The position numbers and the translations under genes were made by a program. A stretch of DNA of 64,000 bases from Marinobacter sp. HL-58 (GTDB taxonomy: Bacteria > Pseudomonadota > Gammaproteobacteria > Pseudomonadales > Oleiphilaceae): positions 453,696 through 517,695 of the forward strand of contig NZ_LIHP01000004.1 of NCBI RefSeq assembly GCF_001314605.1, read 5' to 3'. Positions 1-7,960 of this stretch are shown here, in pieces. Under the pieces are notes generated by a model. That model saw nothing but the letters and a program-made list of their open reading frames with translations. It was not told where the DNA came from and made no database searches. The stretch's first letter is position 1; the number at the start of each line of letters is the position of its first letter.

Positions 1-396
1 CGACACAAAACCGGCGTGCCCATCGTTATTGAGATGAACGAAGACCTGAGAGCACTGATCGAATGGTTCAGGGATTGGAAGCGTGAGCAGGAAATCATTT
101 CGCCATATCTGATGGTCTACCCTCGATATTTCAATTTCAGGAGTCGCACAAAACCGGTGCGGCACCGTTTCATGCAAATATCTTGGGCAAAGGCCTGTGA
201 AGAGGCCGGATACAAGGGTAAGTATCAATTGCGAGACTTGAGGAAGAAGGGCTTAACTGATGAGTTTTTGTCCCAGGGAGAAAACAACAAAGGTGGTCAC
301 GAGACCGAGGCAATGCGCAAACACTACCGATTGGTTCGCCCGCCAGAGCGATCAAAATCGACTCTGAAATCGCTCCGCGATCCGGAAAATCCATGA
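1..396 (+). CDS. Tyrosine-type site-specific recombinase (integrase), C-terminal part
   Basis: The frame is open from base 1, so the gene begins outside the window and only the last 131 residues are seen. The segment carries the tail of a phage-type integrase catalytic domain: RDLRKKG matches the box containing the second catalytic Arg, GHETEAM matches the late H/W box, and the following HY supplies the nucleophilic Tyr. Residues after the Tyr (RLVRPPERSKS) are the usual short tail. Tyrosine integrases insert and excise genomic islands or prophages, often at tRNA 3' ends. Here the gene ends 92 bp before the 3' end of tRNA-Cys and points towards it, the common layout for an island in that tRNA. 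The His expected four residues before the catalytic Arg appears as Arg (R-D-L-R), as in some island integrases. Family assignment is firm; element identity cannot be read from this window. Confidence 0.85.
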   Translation, partial: RHKTGVPIVIEMNEDLRALIEWFRDWKREQEIISPYLMVYPRYFNFRSRTKPVRHRFMQISWAKACEEAGYKGKYQLRDLRKKGLTDEFLSQGENNKGGHETEAMRKHYRLVRPPERSKSTLKSLRDPENP

Positions 397-401
397 ATCG
401 T

Positions 402-432
402 TGTCGCCATTTTGTCGCCATGATGTCGCCAT
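402..432. repeat. Three 11-bp iterons beside the integrase gene
   Basis: The nonamer TGTCGCCAT occurs at 402-410, 413-421 and 424-432, exactly 11 bp apart, so the copies sit on nearly the same helix face. They lie just after the integrase stop codon and before tRNA-Cys. Arm-type integrase or excisionase sites often look like this, but function is inferred only from position. Confidence 0.6.
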
Positions 433-488
433 CAAAACACCGGCTCTGGCTCGAAACTGGTAACTAACTGTAAATAAAGGTAAAGAAA

Positions 489-562
489 TGGAGGCGCGGG
501 TCGGAATCGAACCGGCGTACACGGAGTTGCAGTCCGCTGCATAACCACTCTGCCACCGCGCC
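489..562 (-). tRNA. tRNA-Cys (GCA)
   Basis: The reverse strand folds as a complete 74-nt tRNA: acceptor GGCGCGG pairing with CCGCGCC, discriminator U, and an encoded CCA end. The anticodon loop reads CUGCAAC with anticodon GCA, and the T loop is GGTTCGATTCC. It lies downstream of tRNA-Gly in the same orientation and probably shares its promoter. Its 3' end faces the integrase gene, so it is the likely attachment site of the element to the left. In E. coli the equivalent locus is glyW-cysT-leuZ; no tRNA-Leu follows here inside the window. Confidence 0.97.
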
Positions 563-628
563 GGTAAAAGTTCGAAGGGGATTCGATACTTTTATGCTCT
601 CAGGTGGGCATTGAGAGACTGTGTTGAT

Positions 629-704
629 TGGAGCGGGAAACGAGATTCGAACTCGCGACCCCAACCTTGGCAAGGTTGTGCTCTACCAACTGAGCTATTC
701 CCGC
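629..704 (-). tRNA. tRNA-Gly (GCC)
   Basis: A complete 76-nt tRNA on the reverse strand: acceptor GCGGGAA pairing with TTCCCGC, D arm AGCTCAGTTGGTAGAGC, anticodon loop with GCC, T loop GTTCGAAT, and an encoded CCA end. It is the first gene of a tRNA-Gly/tRNA-Cys pair 66 bp apart, with a strong promoter just upstream. Confidence 0.98.
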
Positions 705-721
705 TTGATCAACGAGGGCGT

Positions 722-749
722 ATTCTACGGATTCGCTCGTTTGCGTCAA
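722..749 (-). promoter_or_regulatory. Sigma-70 promoter of the tRNA-Gly/tRNA-Cys unit
   Basis: On the reverse strand there is a -35 box TTGACG and a -10 box TAGAAT separated by 16 bp, followed by a GC-rich stretch (CGCCC) after the -10 that resembles a stringent-control discriminator. The tRNA-Gly 5' end starts about 18 bp downstream of the -10 box. Confidence 0.8.
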
Positions 750-884
750 CCTCTTTTTTCAACTTTCTGTTTTACTTCAGGTTCTTGATTATTTTTCACA
801 CAAGGAACCGGCGCCCCGGTGTAGAATTTCGGCTAGTATCAGGGTACGTTCCCCATTTCCCGAACACAGGCACAGGAAGTTTCG

Positions 885-2009
885 ATGCCGTCACCCGGCC
901 AGCTCGACTATCAATCCGATCGCCTCGTCATCTCGGGCGACTGGACGCTGCCGAACTATGCCAGACTGAAACGGGCGGTGGAAACCGCGCTCGCCTCCGG
1001 GAAAACGGTGGACGAGTCTCCGGACCTGACCTCCATCGGGGCTCTCGACACCGCCGGCGCTTCCCTGCTGGCGGACCTTCTGGGTTCCGGAAAACTGATA
1101 GAGCTGACCCATGAGACATCCACCCTTGCGCCGGAACGCCGGGATCTGCTGCGGCTGGTGGCCGATGCCATGGCTGCGCCCGATGAGGAAACGCCCCACC
1201 GGGGTTCGGCGCTCATCGCCTTCCTGGGCCGTGTTGGCCAGCAGGTTGAGCACTACTGGGCCCAGCAGCGCCTGCTGATGGGGTTTACCGGGCAGATCCT
1301 CGGAACAATGGTCACCATCGCCCCAACCCCCTGGCGCTGGCGCATGACGTCCCTGGTCGCCCATATCCACCAGACCGGCCTGAATGCGCTACCTATTGTT
1401 GCCCTGCTGACGTTTCTGGTGGGTGCGGTGGTGGCCTTCCTGGGAGCCACCATTCTTGATGATTTTGGCGCCACCATTTACACCGTCAATCTGGTGGCAT
1501 TTTCTTTCCTGCGGGAGTTTGGCGTGCTGTTGGCAGCCATTCTGCTGGCAGGCAGAACGGCCAGCGCCTTTACGGCACAGCTTGGGTCGATGAAAGCCAA
1601 TGAGGAAATTGATGCACTAAGAACCTTCGGGCTCAGCCCCATTGAGCTGCTGGTGATTCCCCGGGTTCTGGCGATGGTTATCTCACTACCGATACTGACC
1701 TTTGTCGGTATGATCAGCGGCATTCTTGGCGGGTCACTGGTATGCGTGATGGTGCTGGATATCTCCGCGCCTCAGATCATCAATATCCTGGAAACCAAGG
1801 TCCGAGTGGTTCACTTCCTGGTGGGGCTCGGGAAAGCCCCCGTATTCGCCTTTGTGATCGCCGTTATCGGTTGCCTTGAGGGTTTCAAGGCCAGTGGCAG
1901 TGCGGAATCAGTCGGCGAGCACACCACGTCTGCCGTGGTACAGTCGATCTTTATGGTCATTCTGCTGGATTCCATTGCTGCGATTTTCTTCATGGAGATG
2001 GGCTGGTGA
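885..2009 (+). CDS. MlaE-family ABC permease with N-terminal STAS domain
   Basis: Inner-membrane permease of an MCE-type (Mla-like) transporter that moves phospholipid or other lipids between the inner and outer membranes. Residues ~8-95 form a STAS domain with the DTAG signature that corresponds to the phosphorylatable DSxG of SpoIIAA-type proteins. Residues ~125-374 are the MlaE permease with several hydrophobic segments and the family motif around LREFGVLLAAILLAGRTASAF. A STAS domain fused to MlaE, rather than a separate MlaB, is a known variant. The start is supported by AGGAAG 6-7 bp before ATG. It is the first gene of a four-gene operon and its stop overlaps the next start (GTGA). Substrate is not readable from sequence; an intermembrane lipid is inferred from the family. 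Confidence 0.9.
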   Translation: MPSPGQLDYQSDRLVISGDWTLPNYARLKRAVETALASGKTVDESPDLTSIGALDTAGASLLADLLGSGKLIELTHETSTLAPERRDLLRLVADAMAAPDEETPHRGSALIAFLGRVGQQVEHYWAQQRLLMGFTGQILGTMVTIAPTPWRWRMTSLVAHIHQTGLNALPIVALLTFLVGAVVAFLGATILDDFGATIYTVNLVAFSFLREFGVLLAAILLAGRTASAFTAQLGSMKANEEIDALRTFGLSPIELLVIPRVLAMVISLPILTFVGMISGILGGSLVCVMVLDISAPQIINILETKVRVVHFLVGLGKAPVFAFVIAVIGCLEGFKASGSAESVGEHTTSAVVQSIFMVILLDSIAAIFFMEMGW

Positions 2010-2812
2010 GTCAACACCCCTCGCAACAGGAAGTGGTGATCAGTGTCCGGAAGCTTTGCAACCGCTTCGGCACCAACGAGGTTCACAAAGATCTGGATCT
2101 GGATCTCTATCGCCGCGAAATACTGGGTGTGGTTGGCGGCTCCGGGACCGGCAAATCGGTATTGTTGCGCAGCATTGTCGGGCTGCATCAGCCGGACTCA
2201 GGCGCCATCGAGGTCTTCGGCGAGGAGTTGCAGGCACTCTCCCCTGACCAGCGTTCCCGCGTTGAGCGACGTTTTGGGGTGCTGTTCCAGAGTGGTGCCC
2301 TGTTTACCTCGCTGACCCTGCAGGAAAACGTTGCCCTGCCCCTGATCGAGCACGCCAGGCTGTCCCGGGACGACGCAGAACACCTGGCACGGGTAAAACT
2401 GGCACTGGTTGGCCTGCCGGGCAGCGCCTGCAACCGGGTACCCGCTGAACTCTCCGGAGGCATGGTCAAGCGCGCTTCACTGGCGCGGGCGCTGGCGCTG
2501 GACCCGGAGGTGCTGTTTCTGGACGAACCCACTGCCGGGCTTGATCCCATCGGTGCCGCCGCCTTTGACCGGTTGATTGTTACCCTGAGGGACGCGCTGG
2601 GTTTCAGTGTGTTTCTGGTGACCCATGATCTGGATACGCTATACAGTACCTGTGACCGGGTGGCGGTGTTGTCGGATAAACGGGTACTGGTTGAAGGCCC
2701 CCTGGAGACCGTGGAAACCACCGACGACCCGTGGATCCGGGACTACTTCCACGGCCCCAGGGGCCGGGCTGCCCAGGGGGCGCGGCCGGAAACTGACGGA
2801 GCGTACAAATGA
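2006..2812 (+). CDS. MCE-transporter ATP-binding protein (MlaF-like)
   Basis: 268-residue ABC ATPase that would energise the permease upstream. Walker A is GGSGTGKS (~residues 44-51), the signature is LSGGM followed by VKRASLARAL, and Walker B with the catalytic Glu is VLFLDEPTAGLDP. A switch His lies in LVTHDLDT. LSGGM instead of LSGGQ is typical of MlaF-type ATPases. The GTG start overlaps the permease stop by 4 bp, so translation is probably coupled. Cytoplasmic subunit of the complex with the STAS-permease and MCE protein. Confidence 0.93.
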   Translation: MSQHPSQQEVVISVRKLCNRFGTNEVHKDLDLDLYRREILGVVGGSGTGKSVLLRSIVGLHQPDSGAIEVFGEELQALSPDQRSRVERRFGVLFQSGALFTSLTLQENVALPLIEHARLSRDDAEHLARVKLALVGLPGSACNRVPAELSGGMVKRASLARALALDPEVLFLDEPTAGLDPIGAAAFDRLIVTLRDALGFSVFLVTHDLDTLYSTCDRVAVLSDKRVLVEGPLETVETTDDPWIRDYFHGPRGRAAQGARPETDGAYK

Positions 2813-2830
2813 ACCGGGAGACCTGCTGAG

Positions 2831-3769
2831 ATGGAACCCAGAGCACATCATGTCCTGATCGGGCTGTTTACGCTTGTCTTTCTGGCCAGCGCGATGGTTT
2901 TCGCGTTGTGGTTGGGCAAGACCAGTAGCGACCGGGAGTATGCCTGGTACGAGGTTGTTTTTGATCGTGGTGTGAGCGGGCTGTCCGAAGGCAGCCCGGT
3001 CAAATACAGCGGTATAGAAGTGGGCGACGTATCGGAACTCAGCCTGGACCCGGAGGATCCCCGCAACGTGAGAGCCCTCATCCGGGTAGACAGCGAAGTA
3101 CCGATCAAGGAAGACACCCGGGCAGGCCTGGCCCTGACCAATATTACCGGCAGCATGAGCATCGAGCTGGAGGGTGGGAATCCGGACAGTCGCACCCTGG
3201 AAGGAAATCGCAACGCTCCGCCCTCCATCTATGCCGAGCCGTCAGCCTTCAGCACACTCATGTCCAGCAGCGAAAAACTCTTTGCCAAGCTTGATGATTT
3301 GATGACGAACGCCAATGCCATGGTCACTCCCGATAACGCTCGCCATCTCAAGCGCAGCCTGGAAAATCTCGACACGATTTCTACAGGCCTGCTGGAGCAG
3401 CGGGACGAACTCAGCAGGCTGGTGGCCAGTTTTGACCAGCTTAGCGGGCAGACCGAAAATACCCTGGAGACGTTTCGCCGCTTTGGTGTAACAGCCAATT
3501 CCATGCTGGACAATGAGGGGCGGCAGCTGTTCACCACCGCACAGAGCGCCATGAACTCCCTTGAGACCACAACTACGCGGCTCGAGGAGATCACTGCCAG
3601 AAATGAGGGATCACTGGACCAGGGCATGCAGGGTATCGGTGAACTGACCCCTGCCATGCGGGAGCTGCGCCATACCCTGCGCAGCCTCAACAGCGTGATT
3701 TATCGTTTCGAAGACGACCCGGCCGGGCTGCTGCTGGGCCGCGATCCTATCCAGGAGTTTGAGCCGTGA
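2831..3769 (+). CDS. MCE (MlaD-type) domain substrate-binding protein
   Basis: 312-residue inner-membrane-anchored periplasmic protein. A single hydrophobic segment (~7-28, LIGLFTLVFLASAMVFALWL) is followed by an MCE domain (~38-116, with GSPVKYSGIEVGDV and the ALTNITGSMSIEL motif). A long helical, Gln/Glu/Thr-rich region to ~residue 290 follows, with heptad-like spacing. MCE proteins form hexameric rings that contact lipid. The long coiled tail is more like the PqiB/YebT or Mce tunnel proteins than short MlaD. It sits 18 bp after the ATPase and overlaps the lipoprotein gene downstream. Confidence 0.9.
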   Translation: MEPRAHHVLIGLFTLVFLASAMVFALWLGKTSSDREYAWYEVVFDRGVSGLSEGSPVKYSGIEVGDVSELSLDPEDPRNVRALIRVDSEVPIKEDTRAGLALTNITGSMSIELEGGNPDSRTLEGNRNAPPSIYAEPSAFSTLMSSSEKLFAKLDDLMTNANAMVTPDNARHLKRSLENLDTISTGLLEQRDELSRLVASFDQLSGQTENTLETFRRFGVTANSMLDNEGRQLFTTAQSAMNSLETTTTRLEEITARNEGSLDQGMQGIGELTPAMRELRHTLRSLNSVIYRFEDDPAGLLLGRDPIQEFEP

Positions 3770-4368
3770 CAGCCACACCGATGCGTTTATTGATAACCAC
3801 CATGGCAATGCTGTCCCTGGCCGCCTGCACAATATTCCCGGACAGGCCAGCCCACCAGATTTTCCAGTTACCGGCGCCGGAACTGCAGGCCAGCCCCGCC
3901 GCTGGCATCGACAGCGTGTTGCGGGTATCGACACCGCTGGCCGTGGCCCCTGTCGACAGCACCCGCATTCTGGTCAAACCGGAAGCTCATGAAATCCAGG
4001 CCTACCAGGGAGCCCGCTGGAGCAACCGGGCGCCGGTGATGATCGGAAACCACCTGGTGGAAGCGTTCCGGCAGGACGGGCGCCTGAAAACCGTGGTCAG
4101 GGATACCAGTGCGGTACGAAGTGATATGGCCCTGATGGGGGATCTCACGCGGTTCCAGGCAGAGTATGAGGATGGCAATCCTGTTATTCATCTGCAGCTG
4201 GACCTTCAACTGGTTGACGAACGCAGCCGGGAAACCATAGCCAGCAAACGCTTTACAATCAGCCATCCCGCTGGAGAAGCCTCTGTGGAGAGTGTGGCGG
4301 AAGCCTTTGGCAGGGCCAGCAATGAACTGGCCCGGCAAGTTGTCAGCTGGGCTGCGGACGAGCTTTGA
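3766..4368 (+). CDS. ABC-type transport auxiliary lipoprotein (PqiC-like)
   Basis: 200-residue predicted outer-membrane lipoprotein. The N-terminus is a lipoprotein signal with lipobox LAAC (MAMLSLAAC); the GTG at 3766 overlaps the MCE stop, and an in-frame ATG at 3781 is an alternative start. The mature part resembles the PqiC/DUF330 auxiliary lipoprotein family (RILVKP, W(S)NRAPVMI, LVEAFRQDGRL). In such operons the lipoprotein docks the MCE tube at the outer membrane. The last gene of the operon, ending 6 bp from the convergent pgsA stop, with no room for a strong terminator. Confidence 0.85.
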   Translation: MTATPMRLLITTMAMLSLAACTIFPDRPAHQIFQLPAPELQASPAAGIDSVLRVSTPLAVAPVDSTRILVKPEAHEIQAYQGARWSNRAPVMIGNHLVEAFRQDGRLKTVVRDTSAVRSDMALMGDLTRFQAEYEDGNPVIHLQLDLQLVDERSRETIASKRFTISHPAGEASVESVAEAFGRASNELARQVVSWAADEL

Positions 4369-4374
4369 GCCGTA

Positions 4375-4932
4375 TCAGCCTGTTTTCTTCTCCGGAAACA
4401 GATCGGGCCAGGCTGCCTTGAGATACAGAATCATTGACCAGAAAGTCAGCACCGCCGCCACGTAAAGAAGCACCGTGCCTACATGGGTCCAGACCACGCC
4501 GGGCGGAAACGCCAGGAGTATGATAATGGCTACCATCTGGGCCGTGGTCTTGATTTTGCCGATGTAGGACACCGCCACACTCGCCCGGCTTCCGATCTCT
4601 GCCATCCATTCCCTCAAGGCGGAAATCACGATTTCCCGGCCGATAATCACCGTGGCCGGAATGGTAAGAATGAAACTGGCATGGGATTCGATCAGTACCG
4701 TCAGGGCAACGGCCACCATCAGCTTGTCGGCGACCGGGTCCAGGAAGGCACCAAACGGTGTGCTCTGGTCCAGTTTCCTGGCCAGGTAACCATCCAGCCA
4801 GTCAGTGGCCGCCGCCAGCCCGAAAATGCCCGCGCTGACCAGATAGCTCCACTGGGCCGGCAGGTAATAGATGATCACGAACACCGGAATCATCAGAATG
4901 CGGGAGAGGGTGAGTATATTCGGTAGATTCAT
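4375..4932 (-). CDS. pgsA: CDP-diacylglycerol--glycerol-3-phosphate 3-phosphatidyltransferase
   Basis: 185-residue membrane enzyme making phosphatidylglycerol phosphate, the committed step to phosphatidylglycerol and cardiolipin. The CDP-alcohol phosphotransferase signature (DGxxAR...GxxxDxxxD) is present as DGYLAR, then GAFLDPVADK. Several hydrophobic helices follow. The chosen ATG (MNLPNILTLSR) matches the conserved PgsA N-terminus; a longer in-frame extension upstream would overlap uvrC and has no family support. It lies 7 bp after uvrC, as in enterobacteria and pseudomonads. Confidence 0.96.
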   Translation of the reverse strand: MNLPNILTLSRILMIPVFVIIYYLPAQWSYLVSAGIFGLAAATDWLDGYLARKLDQSTPFGAFLDPVADKLMVAVALTVLIESHASFILTIPATVIIGREIVISALREWMAEIGSRASVAVSYIGKIKTTAQMVAIIILLAFPPGVVWTHVGTVLLYVAAVLTFWSMILYLKAAWPDLFPEKKTG

Positions 4933-4939
4933 GCGTTCC

Positions 4940-6817
4940 CTATTCGTCATGCAGTACTGCGTAGATGGTTTCTGCCAGGTTCCTGCTGATTCCCTGAACC
5001 TTGGACATTTCGTCGACACTGGCTTTGCGTAGCTCCTGAATGCCCCCGAAGTAACGGATCAGGTCACGGCGCCGCTTCGGCCCCACCCCTTCGATACCTT
5101 CAAGGGTAGACTGCCGGCGTTTTTTGTCACGCCTGGCCCGGTGCCCGGTAATGGCAAAGCGGTGTGACTCGTCACGGATATGCTGGATCAGATGCAAGGC
5201 CGGGGAGTCCGCCGGTACCCGGTAAAGGTCACCGGTCATGGCATCGATCAACTGTTCCATGCCCGCACGCCGGGTGACCCCCTTGGCCACGCCGATCAGC
5301 GGAATATCGGTAATTCCAAGTTCATCAAACACTTCCCGGGCAATGTTCAACTGGCCCTTACCACCGTCGATGAACACCAGATCCGGGCGCTTGCCCTCGC
5401 CTGCCACCATGCGCTTGTAGCGCCGCGTCAGCACCTGGCGCATGGCGCCATAGTCATCGCCGCCGGTCACGCCTTCAATGTTGTAAAGGCGGTAATCGCT
5501 TTTCAGTGGCCCATTCTCGTCGAAAACCACGCAGGATGCGACCGTGTTTTCACCATGGCTGTGGCTGATATCGAAGCATTCCATGCGGGATGGCGTTTCG
5601 GGCAGGTCCAGCAGATCCCGCAGGGCCAGTAGCCTGCGGTACACGGTTTCCTTGCTGGCCAGGTGCGTCAGCAGTGTCTGGCGGGCATTGGTCATGGCCA
5701 GTTCCAGCCAGCGACGCCGTTCGCCGCGCACATTCTTGCGCACCCGTGTATCACGGCCCGCGGATTCTGTCAGCGCCTGCGACAACAGTTCCTGCCCGTC
5801 CACATCCACCGGCACCAGAATGTCTGGCGGGATCTCCCGGCGGGTGCTGCCGCCGAAGTAATACTGCCCCAGGAACGCACTCAGCAGCTCGCCCTCGGAC
5901 TGTTCGATACTGTATCGCGGGAAATAATCCTTGGTGCCCAGAACCCGGCCACCACGCACGATGATCACCACGATACACACCACGCCTGCATCCTGGGCAA
6001 TGGCCACAACGTCGGCATCGCCCCCTTCACCGTCCACACTCTGCTGTTCCTGCACATGGCGAAGGTGGTTGATCTGGTCCCGATAGGCCGCGGCTTTCTC
6101 GAACTCCAGGTTCTTCGACGCCGTTTCCATCGCTGTCAGCAGGTCCTGCAGGATCGCGGGGTTCTTACCCTCCAGAAACATGGTGGCGTGACGCATGTCT
6201 TCCCGGTAATCCTCGGGAGAGATAAAGCCCACGCAAGGGGCGGTACAGCGGTTGATCTGGTACTGCAGACAGGGCCTTGTCCGGTTCCTGAAATAGCTTT
6301 CACTACAGGACCTTATGCGGAATATCTTCTGTAGAATATTAAGACTTTCCTTGACCGCACCCGAGCTTGGGAACGGCCCGTACCAGGTGCCACCACCCTT
6401 TTTCGTCCGCCCACGGCGGAACGTCAGCGAAGGGTAATCATCGTGGGAGGAAAGGTAGATATAGGGATAGGATTTATCGTCCCGCAGCAGAATGTTGTAA
6501 GGCGGCCGCAGGGACTTGATCAGATTCTGTTCAAGCAGCAGGGCTTCGGTTTCACTGCCGGTGATGGTGACTTCGATGGAGTTGATGCGGGAAACCAGCG
6601 CCTCGGTTTTCGGGGCCAGGCCGGATTTGCGGAAATAGCTGGTAACACGCTTTTTGAGGTTACGGGCCTTGCCCACGTAGAGCACGTTGCCGCCGGCGTC
6701 GTACATACGGTAAACGCCGGGCCGCTCAGTCAGTTGCTTCAGGAAGCTTTTGGTGTCGAACTCCCTGTTGTTCTCTGCCCCGGCAGCATCAGCGGGGGAG
6801 TCAGGCCTTGTCGGCAT
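4940..6817 (-). CDS. uvrC: Excinuclease ABC subunit C
   Basis: 625-residue nucleotide-excision-repair nuclease that makes both incisions around a lesion with UvrB. Domains in order: N-terminal GIY-YIG endonuclease (GVYRMYD, VLYVGKARNLKKRV, ~33-60); Cys-containing middle region; UVR motif that binds UvrB (~215-245); RNase-H-like C-terminal nuclease with the catalytic Asp/Asp/His set (CFDISH, FIDGGKGQ, GHRARRDKKR); and a terminal helix-hairpin-helix pair (VGPKRRRDLI, VQGISRNLAETIY). The start overlaps the end of gacA by 17 bp, the usual gacA-uvrC arrangement. Confidence 0.97.
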   Translation of the reverse strand: MPTRPDSPADAAGAENNREFDTKSFLKQLTERPGVYRMYDAGGNVLYVGKARNLKKRVTSYFRKSGLAPKTEALVSRINSIEVTITGSETEALLLEQNLIKSLRPPYNILLRDDKSYPYIYLSSHDDYPSLTFRRGRTKKGGGTWYGPFPSSGAVKESLNILQKIFRIRSCSESYFRNRTRPCLQYQINRCTAPCVGFISPEDYREDMRHATMFLEGKNPAILQDLLTAMETASKNLEFEKAAAYRDQINHLRHVQEQQSVDGEGGDADVVAIAQDAGVVCIVVIIVRGGRVLGTKDYFPRYSIEQSEGELLSAFLGQYYFGGSTRREIPPDILVPVDVDGQELLSQALTESAGRDTRVRKNVRGERRRWLELAMTNARQTLLTHLASKETVYRRLLALRDLLDLPETPSRMECFDISHSHGENTVASCVVFDENGPLKSDYRLYNIEGVTGGDDYGAMRQVLTRRYKRMVAGEGKRPDLVFIDGGKGQLNIAREVFDELGITDIPLIGVAKGVTRRAGMEQLIDAMTGDLYRVPADSPALHLIQHIRDESHRFAITGHRARRDKKRRQSTLEGIEGVGPKRRRDLIRYFGGIQELRKASVDEMSKVQGISRNLAETIYAVLHDE

Positions 6818-7466
6818 CGAGCAACCCGAGCCTGACCGCCATCAGCGCCAACTCAACGTCACTGGAAATTTCCAGCTTCTCGAAAATCCGATAGCGGTAA
6901 CTGTTTACGGTTTTTGGGCTGAGGCAAAGCTTGTCGGAAATGTCCTGAACTTTCTGGCAGTCCACCACCATCATGGCAATCTGCATCTCACGTTCAGACA
7001 AACGGTCGAACAGCGACAGCTCACCATCTTCGTCCCGTGCGTCGCCCCCACCAAGCTGCTTGAGCGCCATCTTCTGGGCAATTTCAGGGCTGATATAGCG
7101 TTGGCCGGAGTGAGCCATGCGGATGGCCCGGACCATTTCCTTGATATCGGCACCCTTGGTGATGTAGGCCGATGCACCGGCCTGCATGACCCGTGTGGGA
7201 TAGGGATCATCCGCGCAGGCGGTCACAACAATCACACGAACCGCATCATCTATGCGAAGTATCCGGCGTGTCGCCTCCAGCCCGCCAATGCCCGGCATGC
7301 GGATATCCATCAACACAATATCCGGGCTGTCCTTGCGCACGAAATCGATGGCGTCCTCACCAGAGGAGGCCTCGCCGATGACTTCAATGTCGGGGTTATC
7401 CGCCAGCATCCGGGTAATACCGGACCTGACCAGTTCATGGTCATCTACAACCAATACCCTGATCAA
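6801..7466 (-). CDS. gacA: Two-component response regulator GacA/UvrY
   Basis: 221-residue LuxR/NarL-type response regulator. The receiver domain (~1-118) has the acidic pocket DD (8-9), phospho-acceptor D54 in VLMDIRMPG, and conserved Thr and Lys. The C-terminal HTH (~155-215) has LSEREMQIAMM and LSPKTVNSYRYRIFEKL. GacS/GacA (BarA/UvrY) activates Rsm/Csr small RNAs that titrate RsmA. The start codon is TTG, preceded by GAGGTGAG; MIRVLVVDDHE matches the family start, and no ATG fits. I recall the same rare start in pseudomonad gacA, where it limits expression. First gene of the gacA-uvrC-pgsA unit. Confidence 0.95.
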   Translation of the reverse strand: MIRVLVVDDHELVRSGITRMLADNPDIEVIGEASSGEDAIDFVRKDSPDIVLMDIRMPGIGGLEATRRILRIDDAVRVIVVTACADDPYPTRVMQAGASAYITKGADIKEMVRAIRMAHSGQRYISPEIAQKMALKQLGGGDARDEDGELSLFDRLSEREMQIAMMVVDCQKVQDISDKLCLSPKTVNSYRYRIFEKLEISSDVELALMAVRLGLLDADKA

Positions 7467-7567
7467 AACTCACCTCGCACGCGGCTTTATAGGAATTCGC
7501 GAATTGTACCGGTTAAGGCTGCCCGGCGGTAGATGCTTCCATCATTACCGGGATCCTGTCACAGCTT

Positions 7568-7819
7568 TCAGCCCGGTACGCCCAGGCTTGCGGAATTTTC
7601 AACCGGGTCGAACCACACCACCAGTTCCCCGCGCCGGACCGCTGATTTCACGCGCTCCCGCTCTGACATCGGGTTTTCGGTGTCGTTGAGCCCGTGATAA
7701 CGGGTGCAATACTCATCCACCAGGCCATCAATCTGGTCGTCCGAGAGCAGTCCTGTCTCTACGACGAACTTTTCTTCCCGCGGATCCGCCTGGGACTGGC
7801 GGGCTGTTTCATCGGTCAT
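7568..7819 (-). CDS. Small acidic hypothetical protein
   Basis: 83-residue soluble protein with no family I recognise. It has no signal peptide, no membrane segment and no obvious metal motif; the sequence is rich in Asp/Glu and ends in a conserved-looking patch (RRGELVVWFDPVENSASLGVPG). The ATG at 7819 gives the shortest sensible protein. AAGGAG lies about 18 bp upstream, which is far, and longer in-frame starts would run into the promoter region of azlC. It is divergent from azlC and about 100 bp downstream of the gacA start region on the same strand. Confidence 0.55.
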   Translation of the reverse strand: MTDETARQSQADPREEKFVVETGLLSDDQIDGLVDEYCTRYHGLNDTENPMSERERVKSAVRRGELVVWFDPVENSASLGVPG

Positions 7820-7960
7820 TTTCTGTGCCGCCCAAAACTCCTTATGGTAATGGGTTTGCCGCGATTGTAGAAGGCCACACCCTGCCCATCCAGCACACCG
7901 ATGGTTCTCAACAGGCCCGGGTTTCTCTATCATCCCCTGCTTTCACGTTTCGGGACGAAC

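Noticed and set aside
611..1114. Frame across tRNA-Gly and the start of the STAS-permease gene
   Set aside because: It reads through a tRNA and overlaps a real gene in another frame.
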